Of a stretch of DNA of 64,000 nt, positions 34,221 to 42,729 are shown one piece after another (positions within the stretch are counted from its first letter, which is position 1; every line of letters begins with the position of its first letter). The stretch is from Jiangella mangrovi (GTDB lineage Bacteria; Actinomycetota; Actinomycetes; Jiangellales; Jiangellaceae). Location of the stretch: positions 682,001 to 746,000 of the forward strand of contig NZ_JACHMM010000001.1 of the NCBI RefSeq assembly GCF_014204975.1, written 5' to 3'. A program made the translations under genes and the position numbers. Below the pieces are notes generated by a model. The model was given only the letters and a program-made list of their open reading frames with translations. It was not told the origin of the DNA and did not search any database.

Positions 34221-37148
34221 GTGGACCAGCCCGAGAGCATCGCGTCGCCGGCGCTGGTCGGGCGCGAGCGCGAGTCGGCCGAACTGGCCCGTGCCCTGGC
34301 CGGCGGCCCCGCTCTGGTGCTGGTCGAGGGCGAGGCCGGGGTCGGCAAGAGCCGGCTGGTCCAGGAGTACCTCGCCGGGTCCGCCGGGCAGCGCCGGCGC
34401 GCCCTCGTCGCCGGCTGTCCGCCGTTCCGGGAGTCGCTGACCCTCGCCCCGGTGGTCGACTCCCTCCGTTCGGCCCGCCCCGCGGTCGCCGACCGGCGGC
34501 TGAGCCCGCTCGCCGGCGCGCTGCGGCCGCTGTTCCCGGAGTGGGCCGGCGACCTCCCGCCGGCGCCGGAGCCGCTGACCGACCCGCTCGCCTCGCGGCA
34601 CCGGATGTTCCGCGCCCTGCTCGAGCTGGTCGACCGCTCCGGGGTCGAGCTGCTGGTCATCGAGGACGTCCACTGGGCCGACGACGCGACCCTGGAGTTC
34701 CTGCTGTTCCTGATGTCGGACCGGCCGGTCCGCGACCTCGGCCTGGTGCTGACCTACCGGCCCGACGACGTCGCGGCGGGCTCGCTGCTGCGCCGGCTGA
34801 CGTCGCGTCCGCGCGCGGGCCTCGCCCAGGCTCGCATCACGCTCGGCCTGCTCGACGTCGAGGCGACGGCCGGGCTGGTCTCGTCGATGCTGGGCGACGA
34901 GCCGGTCTCCGAGGCGTTCGCCACGTTCCTGCACGACCGCACCGACGGGCTGCCGCTGGCACTGGAGGAGTCGGTGCGCCTGCTCAGCCAGCGCGACGAC
35001 GTCATCCGCCGCGACGGCGAGTGGGTGCGGCGCAGCCTCACCGAGCTGAGCGTGCCGCCCACCGTCCGCGACTCCGTCCTCGAACGGGTCCAGCGACTCG
35101 GCGGCGACGCGCGGCGGGTCCTCGACGCGGCCGCCGTCCTGGCCGAGCCGGCGGGCGACGACGTCATCGCGGCGACGGCCGGCCTGTCGGGACCGCAGGC
35201 CCGGGCGGCGCTGATCGAGGCCGCCCGCTCCGGCCTGCTCGGCGAGGACCCACGGGGGCGAGCGGTGTTCCGGCACGTCCTCATGGGCCGGGCGGTGTAC
35301 GACGCCATGGCCGGCGTCGAGCGGCGGCGGCTGCACCAGGACGCCGGGCGGGCACTGGAGCACCTGCGCCCACCGCCGCTCATGCAGCTCACCCGGCACT
35401 TCCGCACCGCGGGCGACCTGGCGCGCTGGGCCCGGAACGCCGAGCTGGCCGCCGATGCCGCGGCCGCCTCGGACGACCACACGACGGCGGTGGCCGTGCT
35501 GGAGCCGCTGGTCACCGCCGGTGGCCTGGCCGCACCGGATCTGGCCCGGCTGGCCACGAAGCTCGCGACCGCCGCGACCGCGCGCCGGGAGTCGGTCGAC
35601 GCCGTGCACGCGCGGGTCATCGGGGTGCTGCGCGGCATCCTCGACGGCGGCGGTCTCGCCCCGCTGGCCCAGGCGGAGCTGCGGATCCCGCTCGGCCGGC
35701 TGCTGCTGCAGTCCGGCGAGTTCGAGGCCGGCCGCGCCGAGCTGGAGCGGGCCGTCCCGCACCAGACGCCCCGGCCGGCCGAGGCCGCCGTCGCCATGAC
35801 CCTGCTCGGCTACCCGCTGCCGGGTCCGCGGCCGGCGGCGGAGTACCGGGGCTGGCTGGAGCGCGCGGAACGGGCCGCCGCGGACCTGCGGTCGGACCTC
35901 GACCGACTGTCGCTCACCGCCGACCGGGCCGCCGCACTGCTCGTGCTCGGTGAGCCGGACGGCTGGGACGTGGTGACCCGGCTGCCCCGCGACATGCCGA
36001 CCGTCGAAGGCCGCTGCCAGCTGGCCCGCGGCCACGCCAACGTCGGTTACGCCGCGCTGCTGTGGGGTCGCGACGCGACCGCGCGCCGGCACCTGGACCG
36101 CGCGCTGGAGCTGGCTGAGGCGGCCCGGTTCGCCCGGCTGAGCGCGACCGTCCAGGAGCTCGTCGTGCTGGCCGACTGGCTGTCCGGACAGTGGCACGGG
36201 CTCGCCGAGCGGGCCGCCGCGCTGGCCGCCGACGACGACGTGGAGCCGAACGCGAAGCAGGGCGCGCTGCTGGTGACCGCGATGCTCGGCGTCGTCACCG
36301 GCCGGCAGGGCGCCGAGCGGGAGCTGCGCGGACTGCTGGAACGGGTCCGGCCCGACAGCGTCGCCGCCATCCCGCTGATCCCCGCGGCCGCGCTGGCCCG
36401 GCGCGAGCTCACCGCCGGCCGCCCCGACGCGGCGCTCGAGCTGACCGACGCGGCGACGACGACGGTGCAGACCTCGGGCACCTGGATCTGGGCCGCCGAG
36501 ATCGCGCCGGTGCGGGTCGACGCGCTGCTGGCGGCCGGGCGGCAGGACGCGGCGACCGGCTTCGTCGCCGCCTTCGAGCGCGGGCTCGGCGACCGCGACG
36601 CCCCGGCACCGGCGGCCGCCCTGGCGTCGTGCCGGGCGGCCCTCGCCGCCGCCGGCGGCGACCACGAGGGCGCCGCCGGGTTCGCCGCGGCCGCCGCCAC
36701 CCGCTGGGCCCGGCTGCCACGCCCGTTCGAGGAACTGCTCGCCTCCGAGGCCGCGGCCGGGCACCTCCTCGACGCGGGCCGGACGGACGACGGCGTCGCG
36801 CTCCTCACCCGCACCCACAAACGGCTGGCCGAGCTGGGCGCCCGCGCCGACGCCGCCCGGGTGGCCCGCGCGTTGGACCGGCACGGGGCGCCGGCGCCCG
36901 GCGTCGTCCCGGCCCGGCGCGGCCGCCGCGGCTACGGCGACGAGCTGTCGCCCCGCGAGCTCGAGGTGGTCCGACTGGTGGTCACCGGACGGACCAACCG
37001 CGAGATCGCCCGGGCGGTGTCGCGCTCGCCGAAGACGGTGGCCGCGCAGCTCAACTCGGCCATGCGCAAGCTCGGGGTGACCTCGCGGACCGCCCTCGCG
37101 GTGCTGGCGGTCGAGGCCGGACTGGTCGGCGCCGACACCCAGCGCTGA
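34221..37148 (+). CDS. LAL-type LuxR regulator with AAA ATPase domain, cassette B
   Basis: The 975-residue protein is a clear paralogue of the divergent regulator over its whole length: Walker A VEGEAGVGKSRLVQEYL, Walker B ELLVIEDVHWADDATLEFL, and C-terminal HTH LSPRELEVVRLVVTGRTNREIARAVSRSPKTVAAQLNSAMRKLG. The HTH frame is the same but the recognition helix differs (TVAAQLN against TVDRHLS), so the two probably read different operators. The GTG at 34221 is preceded by GAAGGGG; earlier in-frame codons have no counterpart in the paralogue. The micro-protein and protease genes follow on the same strand. Confidence 0.93.
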   Translation: MDQPESIASPALVGRERESAELARALAGGPALVLVEGEAGVGKSRLVQEYLAGSAGQRRRALVAGCPPFRESLTLAPVVDSLRSARPAVADRRLSPLAGALRPLFPEWAGDLPPAPEPLTDPLASRHRMFRALLELVDRSGVELLVIEDVHWADDATLEFLLFLMSDRPVRDLGLVLTYRPDDVAAGSLLRRLTSRPRAGLAQARITLGLLDVEATAGLVSSMLGDEPVSEAFATFLHDRTDGLPLALEESVRLLSQRDDVIRRDGEWVRRSLTELSVPPTVRDSVLERVQRLGGDARRVLDAAAVLAEPAGDDVIAATAGLSGPQARAALIEAARSGLLGEDPRGRAVFRHVLMGRAVYDAMAGVERRRLHQDAGRALEHLRPPPLMQLTRHFRTAGDLARWARNAELAADAAAASDDHTTAVAVLEPLVTAGGLAAPDLARLATKLATAATARRESVDAVHARVIGVLRGILDGGGLAPLAQAELRIPLGRLLLQSGEFEAGRAELERAVPHQTPRPAEAAVAMTLLGYPLPGPRPAAEYRGWLERAERAAADLRSDLDRLSLTADRAAALLVLGEPDGWDVVTRLPRDMPTVEGRCQLARGHANVGYAALLWGRDATARRHLDRALELAEAARFARLSATVQELVVLADWLSGQWHGLAERAAALAADDDVEPNAKQGALLVTAMLGVVTGRQGAERELRGLLERVRPDSVAAIPLIPAAALARRELTAGRPDAALELTDAATTTVQTSGTWIWAAEIAPVRVDALLAAGRQDAATGFVAAFERGLGDRDAPAPAAALASCRAALAAAGGDHEGAAGFAAAAATRWARLPRPFEELLASEAAAGHLLDAGRTDDGVALLTRTHKRLAELGARADAARVARALDRHGAPAPGVVPARRGRRGYGDELSPRELEVVRLVVTGRTNREIARAVSRSPKTVAAQLNSAMRKLGVTSRTALAVLAVEAGLVGADTQR

Positions 37149-37193
37149 CCCCGTCCCCCCGTCCACGCGCAGCCATTCTTTAGGTCATTTGCC

Positions 37194-37213
37194 GGGTGAC
37201 AACCGATTCGCCC
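37194..37213 (+). promoter_or_regulatory. Operator-like half-sites upstream of the cassette B micro-protein
   Basis: GGGTGA (37194-37199) and TCGCCC (37208-37213) are the same half-sites as site A1 on its minus strand (GGGTGA-T-TCGCCC), but with an 8-base rather than 1-base spacer. They lie 48 bases before the ATG. Confidence 0.35.
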
Positions 37214-37261
37214 CGGTCGACACTCACTGGCACCCGCTACGTGCCGAGCCCCGGAGGACCC

Positions 37262-37381
37262 ATGCCGCGACCGCACGACCCCGTGCCGCCGCCGGATCCG
37301 GCGCCGGACCCGGCGGAGCGCACCGAACCCTCGCCAGCCCACGACCGAGGCCCCGGCCACGACGGCTACGAGCCGCTCTGA
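37262..37381 (+). CDS. 39-residue proline-rich micro-protein ending Y-E-P-L, cassette B
   Basis: ATG at 37262 follows GGAGG and opens 39 codons. The product starts MPRPHDPVPPPDPAPDPAE, contains RTEPSP (compare DTEPSG in cassette A) and ends GPGHDGYEPL. It has no signal peptide, membrane segment or cysteine. The gene lies between the LAL regulator and the protease, with only 19 bases to the protease start, so it is in the protease operon. A GTG at 37196 would add 22 residues but has no counterpart in cassette A. Same family as 30992-31105 on position and C-terminus; function unknown. Confidence 0.72.
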   Translation: MPRPHDPVPPPDPAPDPAERTEPSPAHDRGPGHDGYEPL

Positions 37382-37400
37382 CCGGGCCGGAGAGGCGACG

Positions 37401-40400
37401 ATGACCCCCCATCGCCCCACCCGTCCGCCCCGCCCCCGCCGTCGCGCCGCACTGGCGGCCGTCGCCGTCACGGGCGTCGTCCTCGCCACCATGGCGCCAC
37501 GAGCCGACGACCCGGCCGCGGCGATCCCCCTGACCCCCGCGGCCGCCGAGCCGGTGACGGCGCTGCCGGGCGACACCGTCGCGCTCACCCTCGTGACCGG
37601 CGACCGCGTGCACCTGCGCACCCAGCCGGGCAGCACGCCCGAGGTGGCCCGCATCGAGCCCGCGCCGCGAGCCGGCGGCGCCCCCGTCGGTTTCCAGACC
37701 TTCCGGCACGACGGTGACGTCCACGTCGTCCCGTCCGACGCCTCAGCACTGCTGGCGGCGGACCGGCTGGACCCGGAGCTGTTCAACGTCACCCTGCTGG
37801 CCGAGCACGGCCTCACCGGCGCCGGCGGGCTGCCGCTGATCGTGCAGTACGGCGGCGCACGGCAGCGGCGTGCCGCGACCGAGTTGCCGGGCGCCACCCG
37901 CGGTCCCGAACTGGAGAGCATCGACGCCTCCGGGGTGCGGGTCGACCCGGCGCGGGCGGCCGACTTCTGGGCCGCCGTCGACGGGGCGACCGGAGCGTCG
38001 GCGGCGCGGCTGGACCGCGGCCTCGAACGGATCTGGCTGGACCGGCCGGTCGAGGCGGTGCTGGACGAGAGCGTCGCCCAGGTCGGCGCCCCGGAGGCGT
38101 GGGCAGCCGGCTTCGACGGCACGGGCGTCACCGTCGCCGTGCTGGACACTGGGATCGACCCGCAGCACCCGGACCTCGCCAACCGGATCGTGGGAAGCCG
38201 CAGCTTCGTCCCCGGTGAGGAGGTGACCGACGGCCACGGGCACGGCACCCACGTCGCGTCGACCGTGGCCGGCAGCGGCGCCGGGTCGGACGGACGCTAC
38301 ACCGGGGTCGCACCGGGCGCGCGGCTGCTGGTGGGCAAGGTGCTCAGCGACGGCGGCTCGGGCTCCAGCACGGGGATCATCGAGGGCATGGAATGGGCGG
38401 TCGAGCAGGGCGCCCGCGTGGTCAGCATGAGCCTGGGCGGGGACCCGACGGACGGGACCGACCTCATGAGCGCGGCCGTGAACCGGCTCAGCGACGAGTC
38501 CGGTGCGCTGTTCGTCATCGCGGCGGGCAACGCCGGACCGGACGGTGGCACCGTCGGCGCCCCTGGTGCCGCCGACGCCGCTCTCACCGTCGCCGCCGTC
38601 GACAAGCAGGACGAGCTCGCCTCGTTCTCCAGCCGCGGCCCGCGCGTCGGTGACGCCGCGACGAAGCCGGACATCGCGGCGCCCGGCGTCGCCATCGCGG
38701 CCGCACGCGGCGCGGGCACCTCCCTGGGCCAGCCGGTCGACGAGCTGTACACCTCGGCCAACGGCACCTCCATGGCCACGCCGCACGTCGCGGGTGCGGC
38801 CGCGATCCTGGCGCAGCAGCACCCCGACTGGACCGGCGCCGACTTGAAGGCCGCGCTCACCAGCACCGCCACCGACGTGGGCGGCACCGCCTACGAGACC
38901 GGCGCGGGCCGGCTCGACGTCGACCGCGCCACCGGCCAGGGCGTGTTCTCCGACGGCGGCGTCTGGTTCGGGCACCTGCCGTATCCGCAGACGGCGCCGG
39001 TGACCCGCACGGTCACCTACACCAACACCGGCGCCGACCCGGTGGTGCTCGACCTCGCCGCCTCGCTGTCGACGGCGGCCGGAGCGCCCGCCCCGGCCGG
39101 GATGATCGGCGTCTCGCCCGGCACGCTGACCGTCCCCGCCGGCGGCACCGCGACAGCCACGGTCGCCGTCGACCCCACCGCCGGAGAGTCCGTCGGCCTC
39201 TACCAGGGCCGGGTCACTGCGACCGGCGACGGCGGCGCGGTCCGGGTGACCACGGTGGTCGGCGTGTTCGTCGAGCCGGAGACGTTCGAGCTGACGGTGT
39301 CCGCAGTCGCCCCTGAGGGGAGCAGCGACCTCGACATCGAGAGCTGGCTCGTCATCCGCAACGACGGCTGGATCGACTTCAGCGCCAACGCCGTCCGGCT
39401 CCCCGGCGACCCGGAGGCGACCGTGACGCTGCCGCGCGGCAGCTACACCGTCGCGGCCCAGCTGTCCTGGCAGGACGCGGCCGGCGAGACGCACGTGGGG
39501 CTGCCGCTGGAGCCGCAGGCCCGGCTCGACGCCGACACCGCGGTCCGGTTCGACCTCGGGCAGGCGACCCGGCTCGGCGCGGCGACGCCGTCACCCACCG
39601 AGGCCTACGACACCCGGCTCGCCTACCTGCGCGGCGGGCCCGGGGACACGTGGAGCCTGGAGGCCACCCTGACCGGCGACTACGGCGCGGAGAACTTCTG
39701 GATCACGCCGACGGCGCCGGTCGGGACCGGAACTCTCGAGCTGACGTCGCAGCTGGTCCTCGGCCCGCCGCCACTCACCCTGCAGACCATGGGCGCCCGG
39801 CCGCTGACGCTGACGCCACGCTACCGCTCGGCCGACGCCACCGAGCCGAGACTGGACCGGCGCCGCCCGCTCCCCGTCGTCGACGGCGGGCGCGGCGACG
39901 ATCTGAGCGGTGTCGACGCCGAGGGCGCGCTGGTGCTCATGACACCCGACGACCTGTGCACACCCGGCTGCGGGCCGGAACTCGCCGGCCGAGTGGCCGC
40001 CGCGGCTTCGGCTGGGGCCGCCGGTGTCCTCGTCGCCGGGACGACGGCGCGGCCGTCGCTCGGGGACGCGGAGCTCGCGCTGCCCGTCGCCACGCTGCCG
40101 CCGTCCGAGGGTGCGGCCCTGGAAGCCGAGCTGGCGCTGCGGCCGGTGCGGGTCCGCGTCGGGGGCGACCCGACCGTGCCGTCGCTGCGGCTGCTCTCCT
40201 ACCGCGAGTCCGGCGCCGTGCCGGCCGACCTCACCTACGAGGTCGCCGACGACGAGTTGACGGTCGTGCACCACGACCTGCACGCCGGCGCCGCAGACGC
40301 GGGCGAGGCCCGGCGCTTGGTGTGGACGGTCGACGGAGGTGGGCTGCAGCTGCCATACGTCACCACGCCGCGGCGGCTCACCGTCCTCGTGGGATCGGCC

Positions 40401-40883
40401 GACGCCGACGCTCTGCACGCGATCGACCTGCAGGACGACGACGACTCCGACCTGGGGCTCTTCATGGAGTCGACGCGGCGGGTCTACGGTCCCCCGGGAC
40501 CGCACGTGGTCGCCTGGAACAGCGGGCCCCAGGTGCCCGGCGCGTCGTCGGGCTGGTCCGGCCTCGACGACCAGGCCGGGCCCATGCGGGCCTGCTCGGG
40601 CTGCCGCATGGGCGACGTGTTCCTGCCGTTCATGTACCTGGGCACGTCGCGCCGGCACGAGTCCGGGCTGCTGGGGCTGGTCGAGGGCGGCATGCTGGCG
40701 CCGTCGTCGCACATCTGCCGGCCCGACGACCCGGAGCATCCGCCGTCGAGCCCGCCCCGGTACCGGTGCGAGGTGCACCTCTACCGGGCCGACGGCACCG
40801 AGATCGAGCCGCGGCTGGTCAGCGACGCGCCGATGATCCCGCCGCTCTCGGCGGGCGCCACCGGGACGGAGGAGGACCGATGA
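37401..40883 (+). CDS. Large secreted subtilisin-family (S8) protease, cassette B
   Basis: The 1160-residue precursor has a basic N-terminus and signal peptide (residues ~14-40), then the ALTLVTGDRVHL domain shared with cassette A. The catalytic residues are Asp249 (VAVLDTGIDP), His281 (GHGTHVAS), Asn377 (AAGNAGP) and Ser457 (NGTSMATPHVAG). A PA-like insert carries an extra Cys pair (DLCTPGCGPE), and the C-terminus has further cysteines (ACSGCRMGD, HICRP, YRCEVHLY) absent from cassette A. It stops about 95 residues short of its paralogue; the missing domain is the next gene. GGAGAGG precedes the ATG. Confidence 0.94.
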   Translation: MTPHRPTRPPRPRRRAALAAVAVTGVVLATMAPRADDPAAAIPLTPAAAEPVTALPGDTVALTLVTGDRVHLRTQPGSTPEVARIEPAPRAGGAPVGFQTFRHDGDVHVVPSDASALLAADRLDPELFNVTLLAEHGLTGAGGLPLIVQYGGARQRRAATELPGATRGPELESIDASGVRVDPARAADFWAAVDGATGASAARLDRGLERIWLDRPVEAVLDESVAQVGAPEAWAAGFDGTGVTVAVLDTGIDPQHPDLANRIVGSRSFVPGEEVTDGHGHGTHVASTVAGSGAGSDGRYTGVAPGARLLVGKVLSDGGSGSSTGIIEGMEWAVEQGARVVSMSLGGDPTDGTDLMSAAVNRLSDESGALFVIAAGNAGPDGGTVGAPGAADAALTVAAVDKQDELASFSSRGPRVGDAATKPDIAAPGVAIAAARGAGTSLGQPVDELYTSANGTSMATPHVAGAAAILAQQHPDWTGADLKAALTSTATDVGGTAYETGAGRLDVDRATGQGVFSDGGVWFGHLPYPQTAPVTRTVTYTNTGADPVVLDLAASLSTAAGAPAPAGMIGVSPGTLTVPAGGTATATVAVDPTAGESVGLYQGRVTATGDGGAVRVTTVVGVFVEPETFELTVSAVAPEGSSDLDIESWLVIRNDGWIDFSANAVRLPGDPEATVTLPRGSYTVAAQLSWQDAAGETHVGLPLEPQARLDADTAVRFDLGQATRLGAATPSPTEAYDTRLAYLRGGPGDTWSLEATLTGDYGAENFWITPTAPVGTGTLELTSQLVLGPPPLTLQTMGARPLTLTPRYRSADATEPRLDRRRPLPVVDGGRGDDLSGVDAEGALVLMTPDDLCTPGCGPELAGRVAAAASAGAAGVLVAGTTARPSLGDAELALPVATLPPSEGAALEAELALRPVRVRVGGDPTVPSLRLLSYRESGAVPADLTYEVADDELTVVHHDLHAGAADAGEARRLVWTVDGGGLQLPYVTTPRRLTVLVGSADADALHAIDLQDDDDSDLGLFMESTRRVYGPPGPHVVAWNSGPQVPGASSGWSGLDDQAGPMRACSGCRMGDVFLPFMYLGTSRRHESGLLGLVEGGMLAPSSHICRPDDPEHPPSSPPRYRCEVHLYRADGTEIEPRLVSDAPMIPPLSAGATGTEEDR

Positions 40884-41494
40884 CCACGACCACTGCTCGT
40901 CGGCGACGCCGCGCCACCGTCGTCGCCGCGGTCCTGACCCTGCTGCTCCTGGCGACGGGCTGCCGCATCATCGCCTTCGACCTCGCGCCCGAGGCGCAGC
41001 GCTACCGGATGACGCTCGACCAGGAGAACGGGGCCAGCACCGTCCACACGGCCTGGGAGTTCACCTCGGCGCGTGTGGTCGAGGACGACACCCCCGAGGG
41101 CACGATGTGCTTCGGCAACTACGTGCCGGAGGTCGGTCTCGGCGGCCCCTGCGAGGCCGAGCCGCTCATCTTCCTCGGCTACGAGCTGGCGCTGGACCTG
41201 GACAACACCGCACCGGCGGGCCGGCAGCACACCGTCGAGGTCACCGGCTACTACGAGGACGACACGAAGCCGCTCGAGGTGGTCGAGCTCGCCGCCTGGG
41301 CCAGCTTCGACGAGGGTGCGACCTGGACGCCGCTCACCGTCGAGGCCACCGGCGGCGGGACGTTCTCCGTCACCGTCGACCACCGTGAAGCCGGCCCTCG
41401 CCCCGGGTCGGTGTGGTTGCGGGTGCACGCCGGCGACACCGAGGGCAACACCGTCGAGCAGACCATCGAGAACGCGTACGCGCTGCGCCGGTGA
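40880..41494 (+). CDS. Lipoprotein equivalent to the C-terminal domain of the cassette A protease
   Basis: The 204-residue protein starts in an ATGA overlap with the protease stop, with GGAGGAGG upstream, so it is translationally coupled. It has a basic N-terminus, a Leu-rich core and a lipobox LLATGC with Cys28. The rest aligns with the end of the cassette A protease: TAWEFTSAR / TTWGFRSAR, EPLIFLGYELALD / LPLIQLAFGLETG, AWASFDEGATWTPLTVEA / AEVSFDDGVSWRPVPVAP, and IENAYALR / VDRAWRIG. It is therefore the protease's C-terminal domain as a separate, membrane-anchored subunit. Confidence 0.88.
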   Translation: MTTTTARRRRRATVVAAVLTLLLLATGCRIIAFDLAPEAQRYRMTLDQENGASTVHTAWEFTSARVVEDDTPEGTMCFGNYVPEVGLGGPCEAEPLIFLGYELALDLDNTAPAGRQHTVEVTGYYEDDTKPLEVVELAAWASFDEGATWTPLTVEATGGGTFSVTVDHREAGPRPGSVWLRVHAGDTEGNTVEQTIENAYALRR

Positions 41495-41506
41495 ACCCTG
41501 CGCCCT

Positions 41507-41539
41507 TCGCCCCGCCCGTGCTCGTCGCGGGCGGGGCGA
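41507..41539 (+). terminator. Hairpin ending the cassette B operon
   Basis: Bases 41507-41518 and 41528-41539 form a perfect 12-bp GC-rich stem with a 9-base loop, 13 bases after the lipoprotein stop. Confidence 0.8.
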
Positions 41540-41574
41540 GGTAGGTTCGGCTCACGGCTCTCGGGGGAGGTGCG

Positions 41575-42069
41575 GTGGACGACCACACCCACACCAGCGG
41601 CGCGCTCGGGCGAAGCGTCGGCGCGACGGTGGCGGCGGACGGGCAGGCACGCGAGTTCGCCGACGCGCTCATGGGGTTCCTGTCCGCGTCGCGGCGCACA
41701 CGCGGGCGCCTGCAGCCGCTCTTCGACGACATCACCGTGCCGCAGCTCGTGCTGCTCGACGCCATCGAAGAGTGCGGCGCCGACGGCGTGGGCGCGGTCG
41801 CCGAGCTCACCGGCTTGAGCCAGCCCACGGTCACCCGCAGCGCGGGCGCCCTCGTCAGGGACGGCCTGGTGCAGTACGGCCAGGTCGACGGCGACGGCCG
41901 GCGGCGGGTCCTCGAGCTGACCGAGCGCGGCACCGAGCTGCTCACCGCCAAACGCGCCGTCGTCGCCGGTCACCTCGCCGGCGCCTGGGACAACCTCTCC
42001 CCCGCCGAGCAGGCCCTCGTCGTGCCGCTCCTCCGCCACCTCACCGAGCTCGTCGACAAGCTGTTCTGA
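41575..42069 (+). CDS. MarR-family transcriptional regulator
   Basis: The 164-residue protein has a ~25-residue N-terminal extension, then a winged helix: VPQLVLLDAIEECGADGVGAVAELTGLSQPTVTRSAGALVRDGLVQYGQVDGDGRRRVLELTERG, the MarR HTH and wing. It ends in a dimerisation helix. GTG at 41575 follows GGGGGAGG. No clear target is next to it; the next gene is over 300 bases away. Confidence 0.88.
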   Translation: MDDHTHTSGALGRSVGATVAADGQAREFADALMGFLSASRRTRGRLQPLFDDITVPQLVLLDAIEECGADGVGAVAELTGLSQPTVTRSAGALVRDGLVQYGQVDGDGRRRVLELTERGTELLTAKRAVVAGHLAGAWDNLSPAEQALVVPLLRHLTELVDKLF

Positions 42070-42408
42070 ACAGACGCCGGCCATCGAGTCAGGAATCCGC
42101 CGACGGCGGCGGTGAACTCGGGGGCGACCGTCGAACGATGGCGCTGGGCTTCGAGCACCCAGTCATCCTGGCCCACGTGTGCTCCAACGCGACCGCGAAA
42201 GGGCTGTTCCATGATCGTCCAGGATCGGTGGGGTCAGGACGCCACCGATCCTGGATGATCCTCGATCTGTGGGCACATCCCGGACACCTCCTGGCGCCTG
42301 GCGCTGTTCCTGCTATATAAATCGGCGTAACCTAGAGGTGACGAGCCGTTCCCGCTGGGTAAGGGGAACAGCGAGTACCGCAGCCGCAATGACGCGGAGG
42401 TGAGCAAC
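42070..42408 (+). other. Intergenic region with palindrome and AT-rich promoter-like patch
   Basis: About 340 bases without a convincing gene. CCAGGATCGGTGG (42219-42231) and CCACCGATCCTGG (42242-42254) form a perfect 13-bp stem with a 10-base loop. A TATATAAAT patch at 42314-42322, rare in this DNA, marks a likely promoter for the small gene at 42409. GTTCCC and GGGGAAC arms near 42349-42369 could form a hairpin in its 5' leader. Confidence 0.5.
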
Positions 42409-42714
42409 GTGAGCTACGGGTCGGCACACCTCATGCACGCGATGTTCGACGCGATGCGCTATGTCCTGTGGGTCGTCGTCAGCGGCTTCGCCGTCGTCGG
42501 CGCCGCGTTCTACGGCGGGGCCGGAGTGGCGGCCGTCTGGCAGAAGGCGGGTCCGCCCGCCCGGCGCAGGAACGACGAGGTCAGCCGCGAGGCAGCCGAG
42601 GGCATCGCCGAGATCGAGGCGTTCCTCGCGACGCAGGGGCCCCAGGTCGAGCACGACGATCCGCCGCCGGCGCCACGCCGGAAGCTTCCACCCACCTCGG
42701 GCGAGGCCGCCTGA
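42409..42714 (+). CDS. Small single-pass membrane protein, unknown
   Basis: The 101-residue product has one transmembrane segment (YVLWVVVSGFAVVGAAFYGG, about residues 17-40), a basic PPARRRND stretch and a Glu-rich helix (VSREAAEGIAEIEAFLATQG), ending in a Pro-rich tail. I chose GTG at 42409 because GGAGG is seven bases upstream; GTG at 42400 is an alternative. The methyltransferase gene follows after 15 bases, so they are probably cotranscribed. No family recognised. Confidence 0.65.
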   Translation: MSYGSAHLMHAMFDAMRYVLWVVVSGFAVVGAAFYGGAGVAAVWQKAGPPARRRNDEVSREAAEGIAEIEAFLATQGPQVEHDDPPPAPRRKLPPTSGEAA

Positions 42715-42729
42715 TGCGAAGATTCCGCC

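Noticed and set aside
34125-37166. A 1013-codon open frame antisense to the cassette B regulator
   Set aside because: Same kind of antisense frame as for the paralogue; no motifs and no ribosome binding site.
37196-37261. GTG start at 37196 for the cassette B micro-protein
   Set aside because: It would add 22 residues absent from cassette A; the ATG at 37262 has GGAGG directly upstream.
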